Shown one piece after another: positions 43,301-50,506 of a stretch of 64,000 bases of DNA; position 1 is the stretch's first letter, and every line of letters starts with the position of its first letter. Origin of the DNA: JACKFB01 sp041389525. GTDB taxonomy: Bacteria; Myxococcota_A; UBA9042; PHBI01; JACKFB01. The position numbers and the translations under genes were made by a program. The notes under the pieces are model-generated. The model worked only from the letters and a program-made list of their open reading frames with translations, did not search any database and was not told the origin of the DNA. Where the stretch lies: NCBI GenBank assembly GCA_041389525.1, contig JAWKRR010000040.1, positions 7,011 through 71,010 of the forward strand, given 5' to 3'.

Positions 43301-44517
43301 ATCGTGGTCAGCGAAGCGAACGCCTCCTTGGAGCGGCCACGCTGGAAGAGCCGCTCGACCAGCCGCAGCTCATAGCGCGGCTCGCCACCGGACGCGCGGA
43401 CCAGCGCCCGCCACGCCTCCAACACCTCGTCCGCGCTGCCGATGCGCTCGAGGATCGAGATGATGCGCTCGTGCGACTCCAGGTCCGACGGCCGCGCCTC
43501 GATCACCTTGCGGAAGAGCTCCAGCGCTTGGCCGTCCTCGCCCACCTCCTCAAGCAAGCGCGCGACCACCACCCGCACCGCGGGATCCCGCCGCGACTCC
43601 GGCTGAAGCTCCGCGACCAGCGCCCGCAGCGCGTCCCTGCGGCGGTACAGGCCGACCAGGCCGTCGAGATAGCCCTCCCGCGCCCAGTGCCCCGCCGGGA
43701 TCTTCGCCAAGGCACCGCGCCACGTCGCCTCCGCCCCGTCCAGGTCGCCCAACTGCTCCTGCAGCTCCGCGACCTGACGCCAGATGATCACCTGCAGCTT
43801 CAGGTCCTGGCCGACCGCCTGCGCGCTCTGCAGCCACGCCGCCAACGCGCGCTCGGGCTGCCCCGCCTGCGTCAGCGCCGTGGCGTAGTCCATCCGCAGG
43901 TAGGCGTTCTTCGGCTCCGTCGCGATCAGCGCCGCCACATACCCGTCGGCCCGGTCCAGCTCCCTGAGCTCGAGCGCCGCCTGGATCGCCTCACGAAGCA
44001 CCTCCTGCTTCTTCGACTTGCCCTGCCCCAGGCTCACCGCCCGGTCGTAGGCCGCCAGCGACCGCTCCGCTTCCCGCGAACGCAGATGCAGCCGCCCCGT
44101 CGCCAGCCAGGGCTCCGGCGCCTTCGGGTTCAGGGCCGCCGCGCGGGAGTAAGCGTCCAGCGCCTCGCCATCGAGGTCCGCCGCCAGGGCCAGATGCCCA
44201 AGCACCGCCCAGCTCGCCGCGCGCTGCGGATCCTCCGTCACCTCCGCGCGGTACGACGCGAGCAGCCCGGGCAACCCGCCGACGCTGTGAGCCACCTCGA
44301 GCAAGCGCCGCAGCGCGTAGTCCTGGTAGGGATCCTCGGCCAGCATCTTGCGGTAGGTCTGCGCGAGCCCGCGTTCCCGCGCTGACTCGGCGGCGTCGTC
44401 GGCCCGCGCGGAGGTGGCCAGGACGGACACGCAGCAGACCGCGCTCAGGACCAACGCCACGAAGCGCTTGAGTACGTGGCTGGCCTGCACGGAATGGACT
44501 ACTCTGCCGACGCCCAT
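40393..44517 (-). CDS. very large exported TPR plus HEAT-repeat protein
   Basis: About 1,374 residues. A signal peptide (FVALVLSAVCCVSVLATSARA) is followed by TPR repeats to about residue 720 (many W-x-x-L-G/A-x-x-x-x-x-x-G and A-x-x-x-Y-x-x-A-x-x-x-x-P patterns), then HEAT-like repeats to the C-terminus (A-x-x-A-I-x-A-L-x-R-L, GDPEAAQALIPALTG). Such a double solenoid is a scaffold, here probably periplasmic. The start may be ATG 44517, which shares the palindrome CCATGG with the start of the divergent gene, or GTG 44490. Function unknown. Confidence 0.75.
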   Translation of the reverse strand: MGVGRVVHSVQASHVLKRFVALVLSAVCCVSVLATSARADDAAESARERGLAQTYRKMLAEDPYQDYALRRLLEVAHSVGGLPGLLASYRAEVTEDPQRAASWAVLGHLALAADLDGEALDAYSRAAALNPKAPEPWLATGRLHLRSREAERSLAAYDRAVSLGQGKSKKQEVLREAIQAALELRELDRADGYVAALIATEPKNAYLRMDYATALTQAGQPERALAAWLQSAQAVGQDLKLQVIIWRQVAELQEQLGDLDGAEATWRGALAKIPAGHWAREGYLDGLVGLYRRRDALRALVAELQPESRRDPAVRVVVARLLEEVGEDGQALELFRKVIEARPSDLESHERIISILERIGSADEVLEAWRALVRASGGEPRYELRLVERLFQRGRSKEAFASLTTMARRYPQDPGVHQSVIDLTMRYGDATARKRIEREYRVLMKLEPREQGHVISLGEFYWTGKDRAQAMTTWKRLLSMGKDAGEGHLLLAEVYADHGLVEEARTQFEAALAAGADSVRAAKTYALWLEGQEQHGEALRLWLQVEAAARGGSDGAGRRPADVGEARRHVIELWERAGRLASETERLKARFGAESPDLEAGRVLAKIYLRQRQLDDAQGVLERVVRAAPDDAEALAGLEEVYTRQNRLPEAIDVLERLARRNPRSAHEFYHRAADLALAQGDDAKALELARRAVAGNPADPKAHSRVGELYLRMGRTSEAAEALRQSLALDPRGYEVRFRLAGLYSELGQSLREEQVLVDIVRDSSDPGELLRAGRRLVQVAGHSGRLADVELALRPLLQGQGARHEIILKLLVDLYVSFASEIAWSPAPEAEREEASRRLGERALEPLLAALGGQDVALRARALQVIRQTQPRGAAPVLARLAGEADAMTSFQAAIALGQIGTVSAREALSRMLARPGSDGADVAIWSLGLTGDPEAAQALIPALTGGQPRARILAALALGFTGGAGVSEALAGLNTNAHAGVRVAVVWSLARLAEPAAIPALTRMLRSEEEALARCAAWGLGRIDTPESRAALAAALWDPATGSPALVGAALLARPARDPEGADARQAYIAMADVEHGQLNANAAGLLATARPAPVAPEALAAALAQRADLISARIAAIFTAGDSAALAALLKSARTAGADPATWGALRLLPLTPTTVPPDAAAVIAGWLAPHADSLAAAAAGERGPALRPDATDLLARIALRGGDDVRASARLAALAALADTGPNPALRVAGIRALALLATPNEPSATALIAAANDRLAAEHPAASPPERLALAAALGRLKSAAAADPLRVLLRDSDVAVRLAALAALPEPPPAALTDALIDLVADSAPSVALAALSALGRSLDPRARAAVAAATTSFNPSLRLRARALSP

Positions 44518-46267
44518 GGAGATTCCGAACACCCTCTATCCTTACGAGCTCTTGCCGTTTCTTGAGTCGCTCCATGCCGCAGCCTTCACCGGCCGGCTGG
44601 AGCTGACCACCGAACGCGGCACGACACTGCTCTATCTTACGGCCGGGCGCACCCGATACGCGACGACCACGGCGGTCTCGGGAACATTCCCCGCGTGGCT
44701 CATCACCGAGGAGCTCTTCGCTCGCGAGCGAATCCACGGCTGGCTGCGCGAGTGCACCGACGAGGAGCAGGCCCTCGAGGAGCTCCTGCTGCAACGCAGC
44801 GTAATGAACGCCGAGAGCATCGTCCATCTCAAGGGTGAGATGAGCCGCGCCGTGTTCGCACGTGCGTTCTGCGCCACCGCCGAGCTGGCGGTGATCGAGA
44901 TGGACGGCGACGGCCTGGAGTTCGGCGACTTCGCCCTGGACCCGCTCGAGGCGCTCTTCGATTGCGCGGCCAACCACCCGGTCTACGGCGCGATGCTGGA
45001 GACCCTGCAAGGCTCCTGGCACCGGCCTCTGCGGCGCAGCCCGGCGTTTTACACGCTGATCTCGCTGTTTCGCCGCTACTTCGTGGGCAGCACGCTGGCC
45101 CTTCACCTGGACTCGCCCACCAGCCTCACCGAGCTGACCGACGGCGTCGACGACGCTCAGCCGGTCATCGCGCAGGTCTTCGCGCTCTACGCCAGCGGCA
45201 TGGTGAGCTTCGCCGGCGAGGAGCCACGGTCGCGCCTCTTCGCACGCGGAGACGGGCGCCCATCGGTGGACGCCCACGCCCTGCCCCGCCGCGCGCCGGC
45301 CGAGGCCGGGGTCCGCGTGGGCGCGCGACCGACGACGCAGCCCGGCATGCGCGTGTTCGCCCCAGACGCCGAACCCGCACCTGAGCCGCCGATGGACGAA
45401 GCGGAGATGCGGCGCACCCGGACCCAGTTCTTTCGGCCGCCGCCGCCCGTCGACGAGGCCTCTTCCCCCGAGGAGCGGGCGAAGCGTTTCGCCGATCTTC
45501 ACGGCGGGCTGGTCGGGCAGGGTCTCATCGAGGCCGCCGCGCGAACCGACGGCCTCGACGCCTACGCGATCCTCGAGGTCGCCCCGGACGCCCCGCTGAG
45601 CGCGGTGCGCGCGGCCTACCTGCGGCACCTCCGGCGCTACAACGAGGACGCCTACGTCGGGCAGTTTCTGCCGGGGGCGGCGGGCAGCGCGCTGGCGACC
45701 CTGCGTGCCAGCGCCAACTCGGCCTACGAGACGCTCAACGACCTGCGAAAGCGCCGGGCCCACGACCAGAAGCACAAGGTGGCAGGCGCCCTGGCCGACG
45801 CCGACCTGGACGCGCTCTTCTACGCGGAGGGCGTCTTCAAGGCCGCCCAGATCCGCCTGACCGGCGAGCTCTACGCCGAGGCGATCACGCTGCTGCGCGA
45901 GGCCGTCGAGCGCGCCCCTCGCGAGCCCGAGTACCTCGCCTACCTCGCGTTCGCCCTCGACCTGGCGCGCCGCGCTGGCCTCGAGCTCACGCGCCGTGGT
46001 TGGCAGCCCGACGAGCTGCTGGACCGCGCGCTGGCGATGGACTCGACCCTCGAGTCCGCCTGGCTCTTCCGCGCGCGACTCGCCCAGCAAGCCGGGGACT
46101 CTCGGCGCGCGTACGCCGCGTACCATCAGGTCACGACGTCGAATCCGGACAACGAAGAGGCGACCGAGGCCCTCGAGCGGTTCCGCGCCGAGGGCGTGGA
46201 GCTGGAGCTGATCTCCCGCGGGCGCCTCAGCGAGCGGATATCGCAGATGCTGGGGCTGCGTCGTTAG
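44516..46267 (+). CDS. PATAN (DUF4388)-like protein with degenerate J domain and TPR
   Basis: 583 residues. The N-terminal about 130 residues (FTGRLELTTERGTTLLYLTAGRTRYA) look like the PATAN/DUF4388 domain common in myxobacterial signalling. Residues about 345-420 resemble a J domain (AYAILEVAPDAPLSAVRAAYL) but the essential HPD is replaced by Asn-Glu-Asp, so it cannot stimulate Hsp70. C-terminal TPRs (YAEAITLLREAVERAP) follow. Probably a cytoplasmic scaffold in signalling or motility. The gene is divergent with the TPR/HEAT gene, whose start codon overlaps its own. Confidence 0.72.
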   Translation: MEIPNTLYPYELLPFLESLHAAAFTGRLELTTERGTTLLYLTAGRTRYATTTAVSGTFPAWLITEELFARERIHGWLRECTDEEQALEELLLQRSVMNAESIVHLKGEMSRAVFARAFCATAELAVIEMDGDGLEFGDFALDPLEALFDCAANHPVYGAMLETLQGSWHRPLRRSPAFYTLISLFRRYFVGSTLALHLDSPTSLTELTDGVDDAQPVIAQVFALYASGMVSFAGEEPRSRLFARGDGRPSVDAHALPRRAPAEAGVRVGARPTTQPGMRVFAPDAEPAPEPPMDEAEMRRTRTQFFRPPPPVDEASSPEERAKRFADLHGGLVGQGLIEAAARTDGLDAYAILEVAPDAPLSAVRAAYLRHLRRYNEDAYVGQFLPGAAGSALATLRASANSAYETLNDLRKRRAHDQKHKVAGALADADLDALFYAEGVFKAAQIRLTGELYAEAITLLREAVERAPREPEYLAYLAFALDLARRAGLELTRRGWQPDELLDRALAMDSTLESAWLFRARLAQQAGDSRRAYAAYHQVTTSNPDNEEATEALERFRAEGVELELISRGRLSERISQMLGLRR

Positions 46268-46889
46268 CCGCCGCTGGCGCCGCGGCGAGGGCGCGGACAC
46301 CGCCGAGCACCCGCCGCACGAACGACAGGTCCGGGCCCTTGGACCGGCGCGACCAGCGGACGGTCAGCACGGCGGTCAGCGAACCATCCGGCAGGCCGCC
46401 GAAGATGGCGTAGCTTCGCTGCCGACGGCCGAAGGGGCGGGCGTAGACCCCGACCTCGACGGCGACGAACCCGGCCGGGGCGAGGCGCTCTCGGAGCGTC
46501 TGCTCGCAGCTCGGCCCGGCGTGGCTGGGGCCAAGCTCCCGCAACTCGAAGCTCTTTCGCACGGTCGCTAGCTGCGCGCTGCCGACCAGACGACCCCGCC
46601 GCAGCGCCAGCCGGTCGCCGCCGTCAGGCGAACGCAGGGTCACCAGCTCCGGGCTGAGCTCGATCTCCCACGACGCGGGCAGCCGCACGGAGATCCCCAG
46701 CTCGGCGAGCTCGCGGACCGGCCAGGCGTCCGTCGCCTCGAAGGCCGCAGCGTCCGCCGCGATCGGACAGCCAAACAGCGTGTCGGGAGCTGGCGGATCG
46801 GGACGCGGTGGCTCAGGCGTGGTCGCGCGCGCAGAGGTCACCTGCGCGCAGAGCGCCACCGCCAGCGCGAGCGTCCTCACCGCCGTCAC
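46227..46889 (-). CDS. exported hypothetical protein
   Basis: 220 residues with an N-terminal signal sequence (LALAVALCAQVTSARA). The mature chain has only two Cys (LFGCPIA and SCEQTL), many beta-strand-like segments and a basic stretch (RQRSYAIFGG). I do not recognise the family. Its GTG overlaps the gshB stop (GTGA), so it is coupled to gshB, and its 3' end overlaps the convergent PATAN gene by 41 nt. A possible disulfide pair hints at a periplasmic or surface protein. Confidence 0.55.
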   Translation of the reverse strand: MTAVRTLALAVALCAQVTSARATTPEPPRPDPPAPDTLFGCPIAADAAAFEATDAWPVRELAELGISVRLPASWEIELSPELVTLRSPDGGDRLALRRGRLVGSAQLATVRKSFELRELGPSHAGPSCEQTLRERLAPAGFVAVEVGVYARPFGRRQRSYAIFGGLPDGSLTAVLTVRWSRRSKGPDLSFVRRVLGGVRALAAAPAAANDAAPASAISAR

Positions 46890-47836
46890 GCACCCGCCCG
46901 GCGCGAGAGCGCGGCGTCGAGGATCTCGCCCTGCAGGTTCACGCCGTCGAACCCGTTGATCTCGTGCAGACAGGTCGGGCTGGTGACGTTGACCTCGGTG
47001 AGCCAGCCCCCGATCACGTCGATGCCGACGAAAGTCTGCCCCGCCTCGGCCAGCGCTGGCCCGATGGCGTCACAGATCTCCCGATCTCGGGCGGTGATCT
47101 CGGCTGGCACCACCTGCGCGCCCGCGTGGATGTTGCCGCGGTGGTCGACGCCGCTCGGGACGCGCAGGCACGCGCCGCGCGGGATGCCGTCGATCAGGAT
47201 GACGCGCTTGTCGCCCTCCCGCGCCTCGGGCAGGTAGCGCTGCGCCAGGATCTTCCTGCGCCCGTGCCGCGTGGACGTCTCCAAGATCACCCCGATGTTG
47301 GGGTCGTCGCTGCGCAGCACGAACACGCCCTCGCCGCCGTTGCCGTCGAGCGGCTTGACGACGATGGCGCCCAGCTCCTCGGCGAAGGCTCGAATCCGAC
47401 GCTGGTCCTGCGTGATCAAGGACTCGGGCACCAGCTCAGGGAAGGCCATCGCCCACGCCTTTTCGTTGAACGAGCGCAAGCCCTCGGGATGATTGACGAC
47501 CAACGTGTCGCGGGCGGCCAGATCGAGGATGTAGGTGTTGAAGATGTAGCCCATGTCGAAGGGCGGGTCTTTGCGCATCCAGACGACGTCCGCGTCGCTC
47601 AGCGCCATGTCCACCGGGGGGCCCAGCTCCGCGTGCTGACCCTGCACCGGCTTGACCTTGGCCGCGCGTACGACGCCACGAGCCACGCCGTGGCGCTGGT
47701 AGAGATCCTCCACCAACCCGTAGAGCACCTCGTGGCCGCGGCGCTCCGCCTCAAGCATCAGCGCGAAGGTCGAGTCCTTGTCGACCCGAATCCCGCCGAT
47801 GGGGTCCATCAGGAAGATGTGGCGCACGCGGCTCAC
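46886..47836 (-). CDS. gshB: glutathione synthetase GshB
   Basis: GshB ligates glycine to gamma-glutamylcysteine using ATP. The 316-residue ATP-grasp protein has IFLMDPIGGIRVDKDSTFALMLEA, the segment DVVWMRKDPPFDMGYIFNTYIL, NHPEGLRSFNEK, VVKPLDGNGGEGVF (ATP-grasp loop) and a C-terminal VIGGWLTEVNVTSPTC. All conserved features are present. Start GTG 47836 overlaps the upstream stop (GTGA). No gshA is in the window, so glutathione synthesis as a whole is not proven here. Its operon partners are both predicted to be exported. Confidence 0.96.
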   Translation of the reverse strand: MSRVRHIFLMDPIGGIRVDKDSTFALMLEAERRGHEVLYGLVEDLYQRHGVARGVVRAAKVKPVQGQHAELGPPVDMALSDADVVWMRKDPPFDMGYIFNTYILDLAARDTLVVNHPEGLRSFNEKAWAMAFPELVPESLITQDQRRIRAFAEELGAIVVKPLDGNGGEGVFVLRSDDPNIGVILETSTRHGRRKILAQRYLPEAREGDKRVILIDGIPRGACLRVPSGVDHRGNIHAGAQVVPAEITARDREICDAIGPALAEAGQTFVGIDVIGGWLTEVNVTSPTCLHEINGFDGVNLQGEILDAALSRRAGA

Positions 47837-48654
47837 GGCCCCTCCCCTGCGTCGTCCTCACCCTCGTCGCCGGCGGCGGGCACCTCGTCAGCGCCAGGCT
47901 TCTCGGCGGGCTCAGGCGCCGCCGTAGCCGCCGGCGGCGTCCAGGACCAGCCGGCGACCAAGATGGAGCGGTCCCCGGCCTCAGCCCCGACCACCTTGCG
48001 GGTGGCGTCCACGTACACCTTGGCCAGCGCCGCCCCCGCCTTCTGGATGTCCCACTGGCTGGTCTCGATGGCCCCACCCTTCGGTCCGGAGAAGATCCGC
48101 GTCCCCGCCCGCGTGGCGACCAGCGACGTCTCTCGGCGCGTGCCAGCGTCGAGCGCCACCATCGTCACGCTGGCCTTGGTCGGGTCCAGGCGGTCCCCCC
48201 ACGTGGCGACGACGTGCAGCGCGTCCTTGTCCCACACCACGGCCTTGCCCGGCGCCGCCCAGTCGATGGGCTTTCCGTCCGCGTTGATGGTGACGACCCG
48301 CAGCCCCTCGCCGTGGCGAAACGCGAACACGCCCTGCCCCTGCCGGGCCTCAAGCTGCCGCCGGTACTTCACGATGCGCTGCCCGCCGTCCAACTGCAGG
48401 AAGCTGGTGAGAAAAGGCCGCTTGCTGTCCTTCTTCTTCACCTGGCCCGACGCGTAGGTCGCGGTCTCGCCGCTGGCCACCCGCACGCTCTCGACGCCGA
48501 CCTCCTTTCCACCCTCCCGCGCCGTGTAGCGCGTCTCTTTGGGCTTCGGCTTCGCGTCGGCAGCGCGCGCGTCGGCGGCGAGCCCCAGCGACACGACCGC
48601 CACGAGAGCGGCCGCCATGGAAGTGAGTAGAAACCGGCGTTGCTGCAAGCTCAT
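47833..48654 (-). CDS. exported hypothetical protein
   Basis: 273 residues with a signal peptide (MAAALVAVVSLGLAADARA). The mature region is basic near the N-terminus (KPKPKETRYTAREGGKEVGVESV), then beta-rich with paired segments (SGQVKKKDSKRPFLTSFLQLDGG), which resembles the DUF6134-type family of exported proteins, but I am not sure. A Pro/Ala/Glu-rich tail follows. First gene of the operon with gshB and the 220-residue exported protein; function unknown. Confidence 0.55.
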   Translation of the reverse strand: MSLQQRRFLLTSMAAALVAVVSLGLAADARAADAKPKPKETRYTAREGGKEVGVESVRVASGETATYASGQVKKKDSKRPFLTSFLQLDGGQRIVKYRRQLEARQGQGVFAFRHGEGLRVVTINADGKPIDWAAPGKAVVWDKDALHVVATWGDRLDPTKASVTMVALDAGTRRETSLVATRAGTRIFSGPKGGAIETSQWDIQKAGAALAKVYVDATRKVVGAEAGDRSILVAGWSWTPPAATAAPEPAEKPGADEVPAAGDEGEDDAGEGP

Positions 48655-48742
48655 GATGCTCCGTTGTCTCAGGTGCTGCCCCCGGTTAGTGTGGCCGCCG
48701 CAGCGCTGTCAAGCGCGGAGACGCCGTGTCCACGGGGGCTGT

Positions 48743-49582
48743 GTGGAGTTCATCAAGTACCACGGACTCGGGAATGACTTCCTTGTCTTCGAACACGGAC
48801 TCGAGGGCGCGCGTTCCCTGACCGCCGACGAGGTGGTCGCGATTTGCGACCGCCGCTTCGGCGTCGGCGCGGACGGCACCGTGTTCGCGCGCCCTTCCGC
48901 GGTCGCTGCGCTGAGGATGGAGCTGCTCAACAGCGACGGCAGCACGCCCGAGATGTGCGGCAACGGCATCCGCTGCCTCGTCGCCTACGCCGTGGACCAC
49001 CTCGGCTTCGACGCGAACCCGCTCGCGGTCGAGACCCCCGCCGGCGTGCTCGACTGCGCCTGGACACGCGAGGCCTCGGGCCGCGTCGACACCGTGCGCG
49101 TGTCGATGGGCCGGCCCACCTTCGATCGCGCCAAGATCCCCGTGGCGGGCGAAGGCGACGCGCTCGAGCTCGAGGTGTCGACGCCCGCGCGCAGCTTCGT
49201 CGGGACCGGCGTCGGGACCGGCAACCCGCACTACGTGATCTTCGGCGACGCGCGGCGCGAGACCGCCGAGACCTTCGGCCCCGCGCTGGAGCGCCACCCC
49301 ATCTTTCCTCGTGGAACCAACGTGGAGTTCGCGGAGGTCGTGGCCCCGGATCACATCCGCCTGACCGTCTGGGAGCGCGGCTGCGGCCTCACGATGGCGT
49401 GCGGCACGGGCGCGACGGCGACCGTGGTGGCCGCCGTCCGCGCCGGCCACGTCCACGCCGACCGCCCCGTGCGCGTCACCCTGCCCGGCGGCGACCTCGC
49501 GATCACCGTCACCGCCGCGCTGGACGCCGCCTTCATGGAGGGCCCAGCGCGCGAGGTCTTCCGCGGGCGAATCGACCTGTAG
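48743..49582 (+). CDS. dapF: diaminopimelate epimerase DapF
   Basis: DapF interconverts LL- and meso-diaminopimelate for lysine and peptidoglycan synthesis. The 279 residues carry both active-site cysteines (MCGNGIRC and ACGTGATA), the N-terminal EFIKYHGLGNDF, and GTGNPHYVIF. The start is GTG 48743, just before the family start; the open frame upstream has no similarity. Stand-alone gene with a terminator-like hairpin 11 nt after its stop, convergent with rplC. Confidence 0.96.
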   Translation: MEFIKYHGLGNDFLVFEHGLEGARSLTADEVVAICDRRFGVGADGTVFARPSAVAALRMELLNSDGSTPEMCGNGIRCLVAYAVDHLGFDANPLAVETPAGVLDCAWTREASGRVDTVRVSMGRPTFDRAKIPVAGEGDALELEVSTPARSFVGTGVGTGNPHYVIFGDARRETAETFGPALERHPIFPRGTNVEFAEVVAPDHIRLTVWERGCGLTMACGTGATATVVAAVRAGHVHADRPVRVTLPGGDLAITVTAALDAAFMEGPAREVFRGRIDL

Positions 49583-49592
49583 CGGACACGAC

Positions 49593-49621
49593 GACGCCAG
49601 CGTGGGGTTCACGCTGGCGTC
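49593..49621. terminator. hairpin after dapF
   Basis: A perfect 12-bp inverted repeat (GACGCCAGCGTG / CACGCTGGCGTC, 5-nt loop) begins 11 nt after the dapF stop. No U tract follows. Probably ends dapF transcription. Confidence 0.55.
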
Positions 49622-49662
49622 TGGCGGCGGCGACCCCGTGGGGCCGACACGCGCGTCGAGTT

Positions 49663-49699
49663 CTCGGCGCCTCACCCGCTGAGCAGGCGAGGCGCCGAG
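49663..49699. terminator. hairpin after rplC
   Basis: A perfect 11-bp inverted repeat (CTCGGCGCCTC / GAGGCGCCGAG, 15-nt loop) lies 7 nt past the rplC stop on the minus strand. The gap between the two convergent genes thus has a hairpin for each side. Confidence 0.5.
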
Positions 49700-49705
49700 C
49701 CCGTG

Positions 49706-50353
49706 CTACTTGCGGCCGATGCTCGGGGTCACTTCCACGATGCCGTTCTTGGCACCGGGGACCGCGCCCTTCACCAGGAGCAGGTTCTGCTCCGGGTAGA
49801 CGGCGACGACGTGCATGCCGCGGTTGGTCACGCGGGCGTTGCCCATCTGACCGCCCATGCGCTTGCCCTTGATGACGCGCGAGGGGAACGCCGACTGCCC
49901 GATGGAGCCCGAGTGGCGCTTGTACTCGTGCGTACCGTGGCCGATCTCCTTGGCGCCCTTGAAGCCGTGACGCTTCATGACACCCTGGAAGCCGCGACCC
50001 TTGGTCTTGCCGCACACGTCGAGCTTCTGGCCCGGACGGAACATCGCGACGGTGAGCTCACCGCCCACCTCCACGCCGTCGAGGTCGGCGTCGCGGACGC
50101 GGAACTCACGAAGCACGCGCGCCGGCGTGACCTTCGAGTGGTGGAACACGCCCAGCTCGGGCCGGTTCAGCTTCTTCTCGGCGATCGTCTCGAAGCCGAC
50201 CTTGACGGCCGAGTAGCCGTCCTTGCCGTCGCGACGCTTCACCTGGATGACGCGGTTGGGGCCCACTTCGAGGACCGTCACTGCCACCAGATTTCCGAAC
50301 TGGTCGAAAACCTGCGTCATGCCTACTTTCTTACCAACCAAGCCCTGCGCCAC
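49706..50353 (-). CDS. rplC: 50S ribosomal protein L3
   Basis: L3 is a core 50S protein near the peptidyl-transferase centre. The 215 residues are collinear with bacterial L3: GLVGKKVGMTQVF, RDGKDGYSAVKVGF, the extended loop (KTKGRGFQGVMKRHGFKG) and the PGAKNGIVEV segment near the C-terminus. Starts with GTG 50353 preceded by GAGGTG. It is not in an S10-type operon: neither rpsJ nor rplD is adjacent, and it has its own promoter. Confidence 0.97.
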   Translation of the reverse strand: MAQGLVGKKVGMTQVFDQFGNLVAVTVLEVGPNRVIQVKRRDGKDGYSAVKVGFETIAEKKLNRPELGVFHHSKVTPARVLREFRVRDADLDGVEVGGELTVAMFRPGQKLDVCGKTKGRGFQGVMKRHGFKGAKEIGHGTHEYKRHSGSIGQSAFPSRVIKGKRMGGQMGNARVTNRGMHVVAVYPEQNLLLVKGAVPGAKNGIVEVTPSIGRK

Positions 50354-50413
50354 GTCGTCACCTCGTGTCTCGTCGATAAGCGGTGCCTCAAGGGCCCGCC
50401 CAGCGGACGCGGG

Positions 50414-50442
50414 AAGCTAGCAGCGCCCCCCGGGGGTGTCAA
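50414..50442 (-). promoter_or_regulatory. promoter of rplC
   Basis: On the minus strand a perfect TTGACA (50442-50437) and TAGCTT (50419-50414) are 17 nt apart. The leader to the GTG is about 60 nt and ends with a GAGGTG ribosome-binding site. A hairpin isolates it from the upstream gene. Confidence 0.6.
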
Positions 50443-50446
50443 TCGT

Positions 50447-50478
50447 GAATCTGCCCGCCGACCTCGGCGGGCAGATTC
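50447..50478. terminator. 14-bp hairpin between GltJ-like gene and rplC
   Basis: A perfect 14-bp stem (GAATCTGCCCGCCG / CGGCGGGCAGATTC, 4-nt loop) begins 28 nt after the stop of the GltJ-like gene and ends just before the rplC promoter. No U tract; strong stem, so it may terminate or at least insulate. Confidence 0.6.
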
Positions 50479-50506
50479 GTCTTCCGAAGTCAGCCGAGTC
50501 CGCTTC

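Noticed and set aside
40229..44385. Several long plus-strand frames under the TPR/HEAT gene
   Set aside because: Shadow frames of a very GC-rich gene; no domains, and Gly/Arg/Ala-rich.
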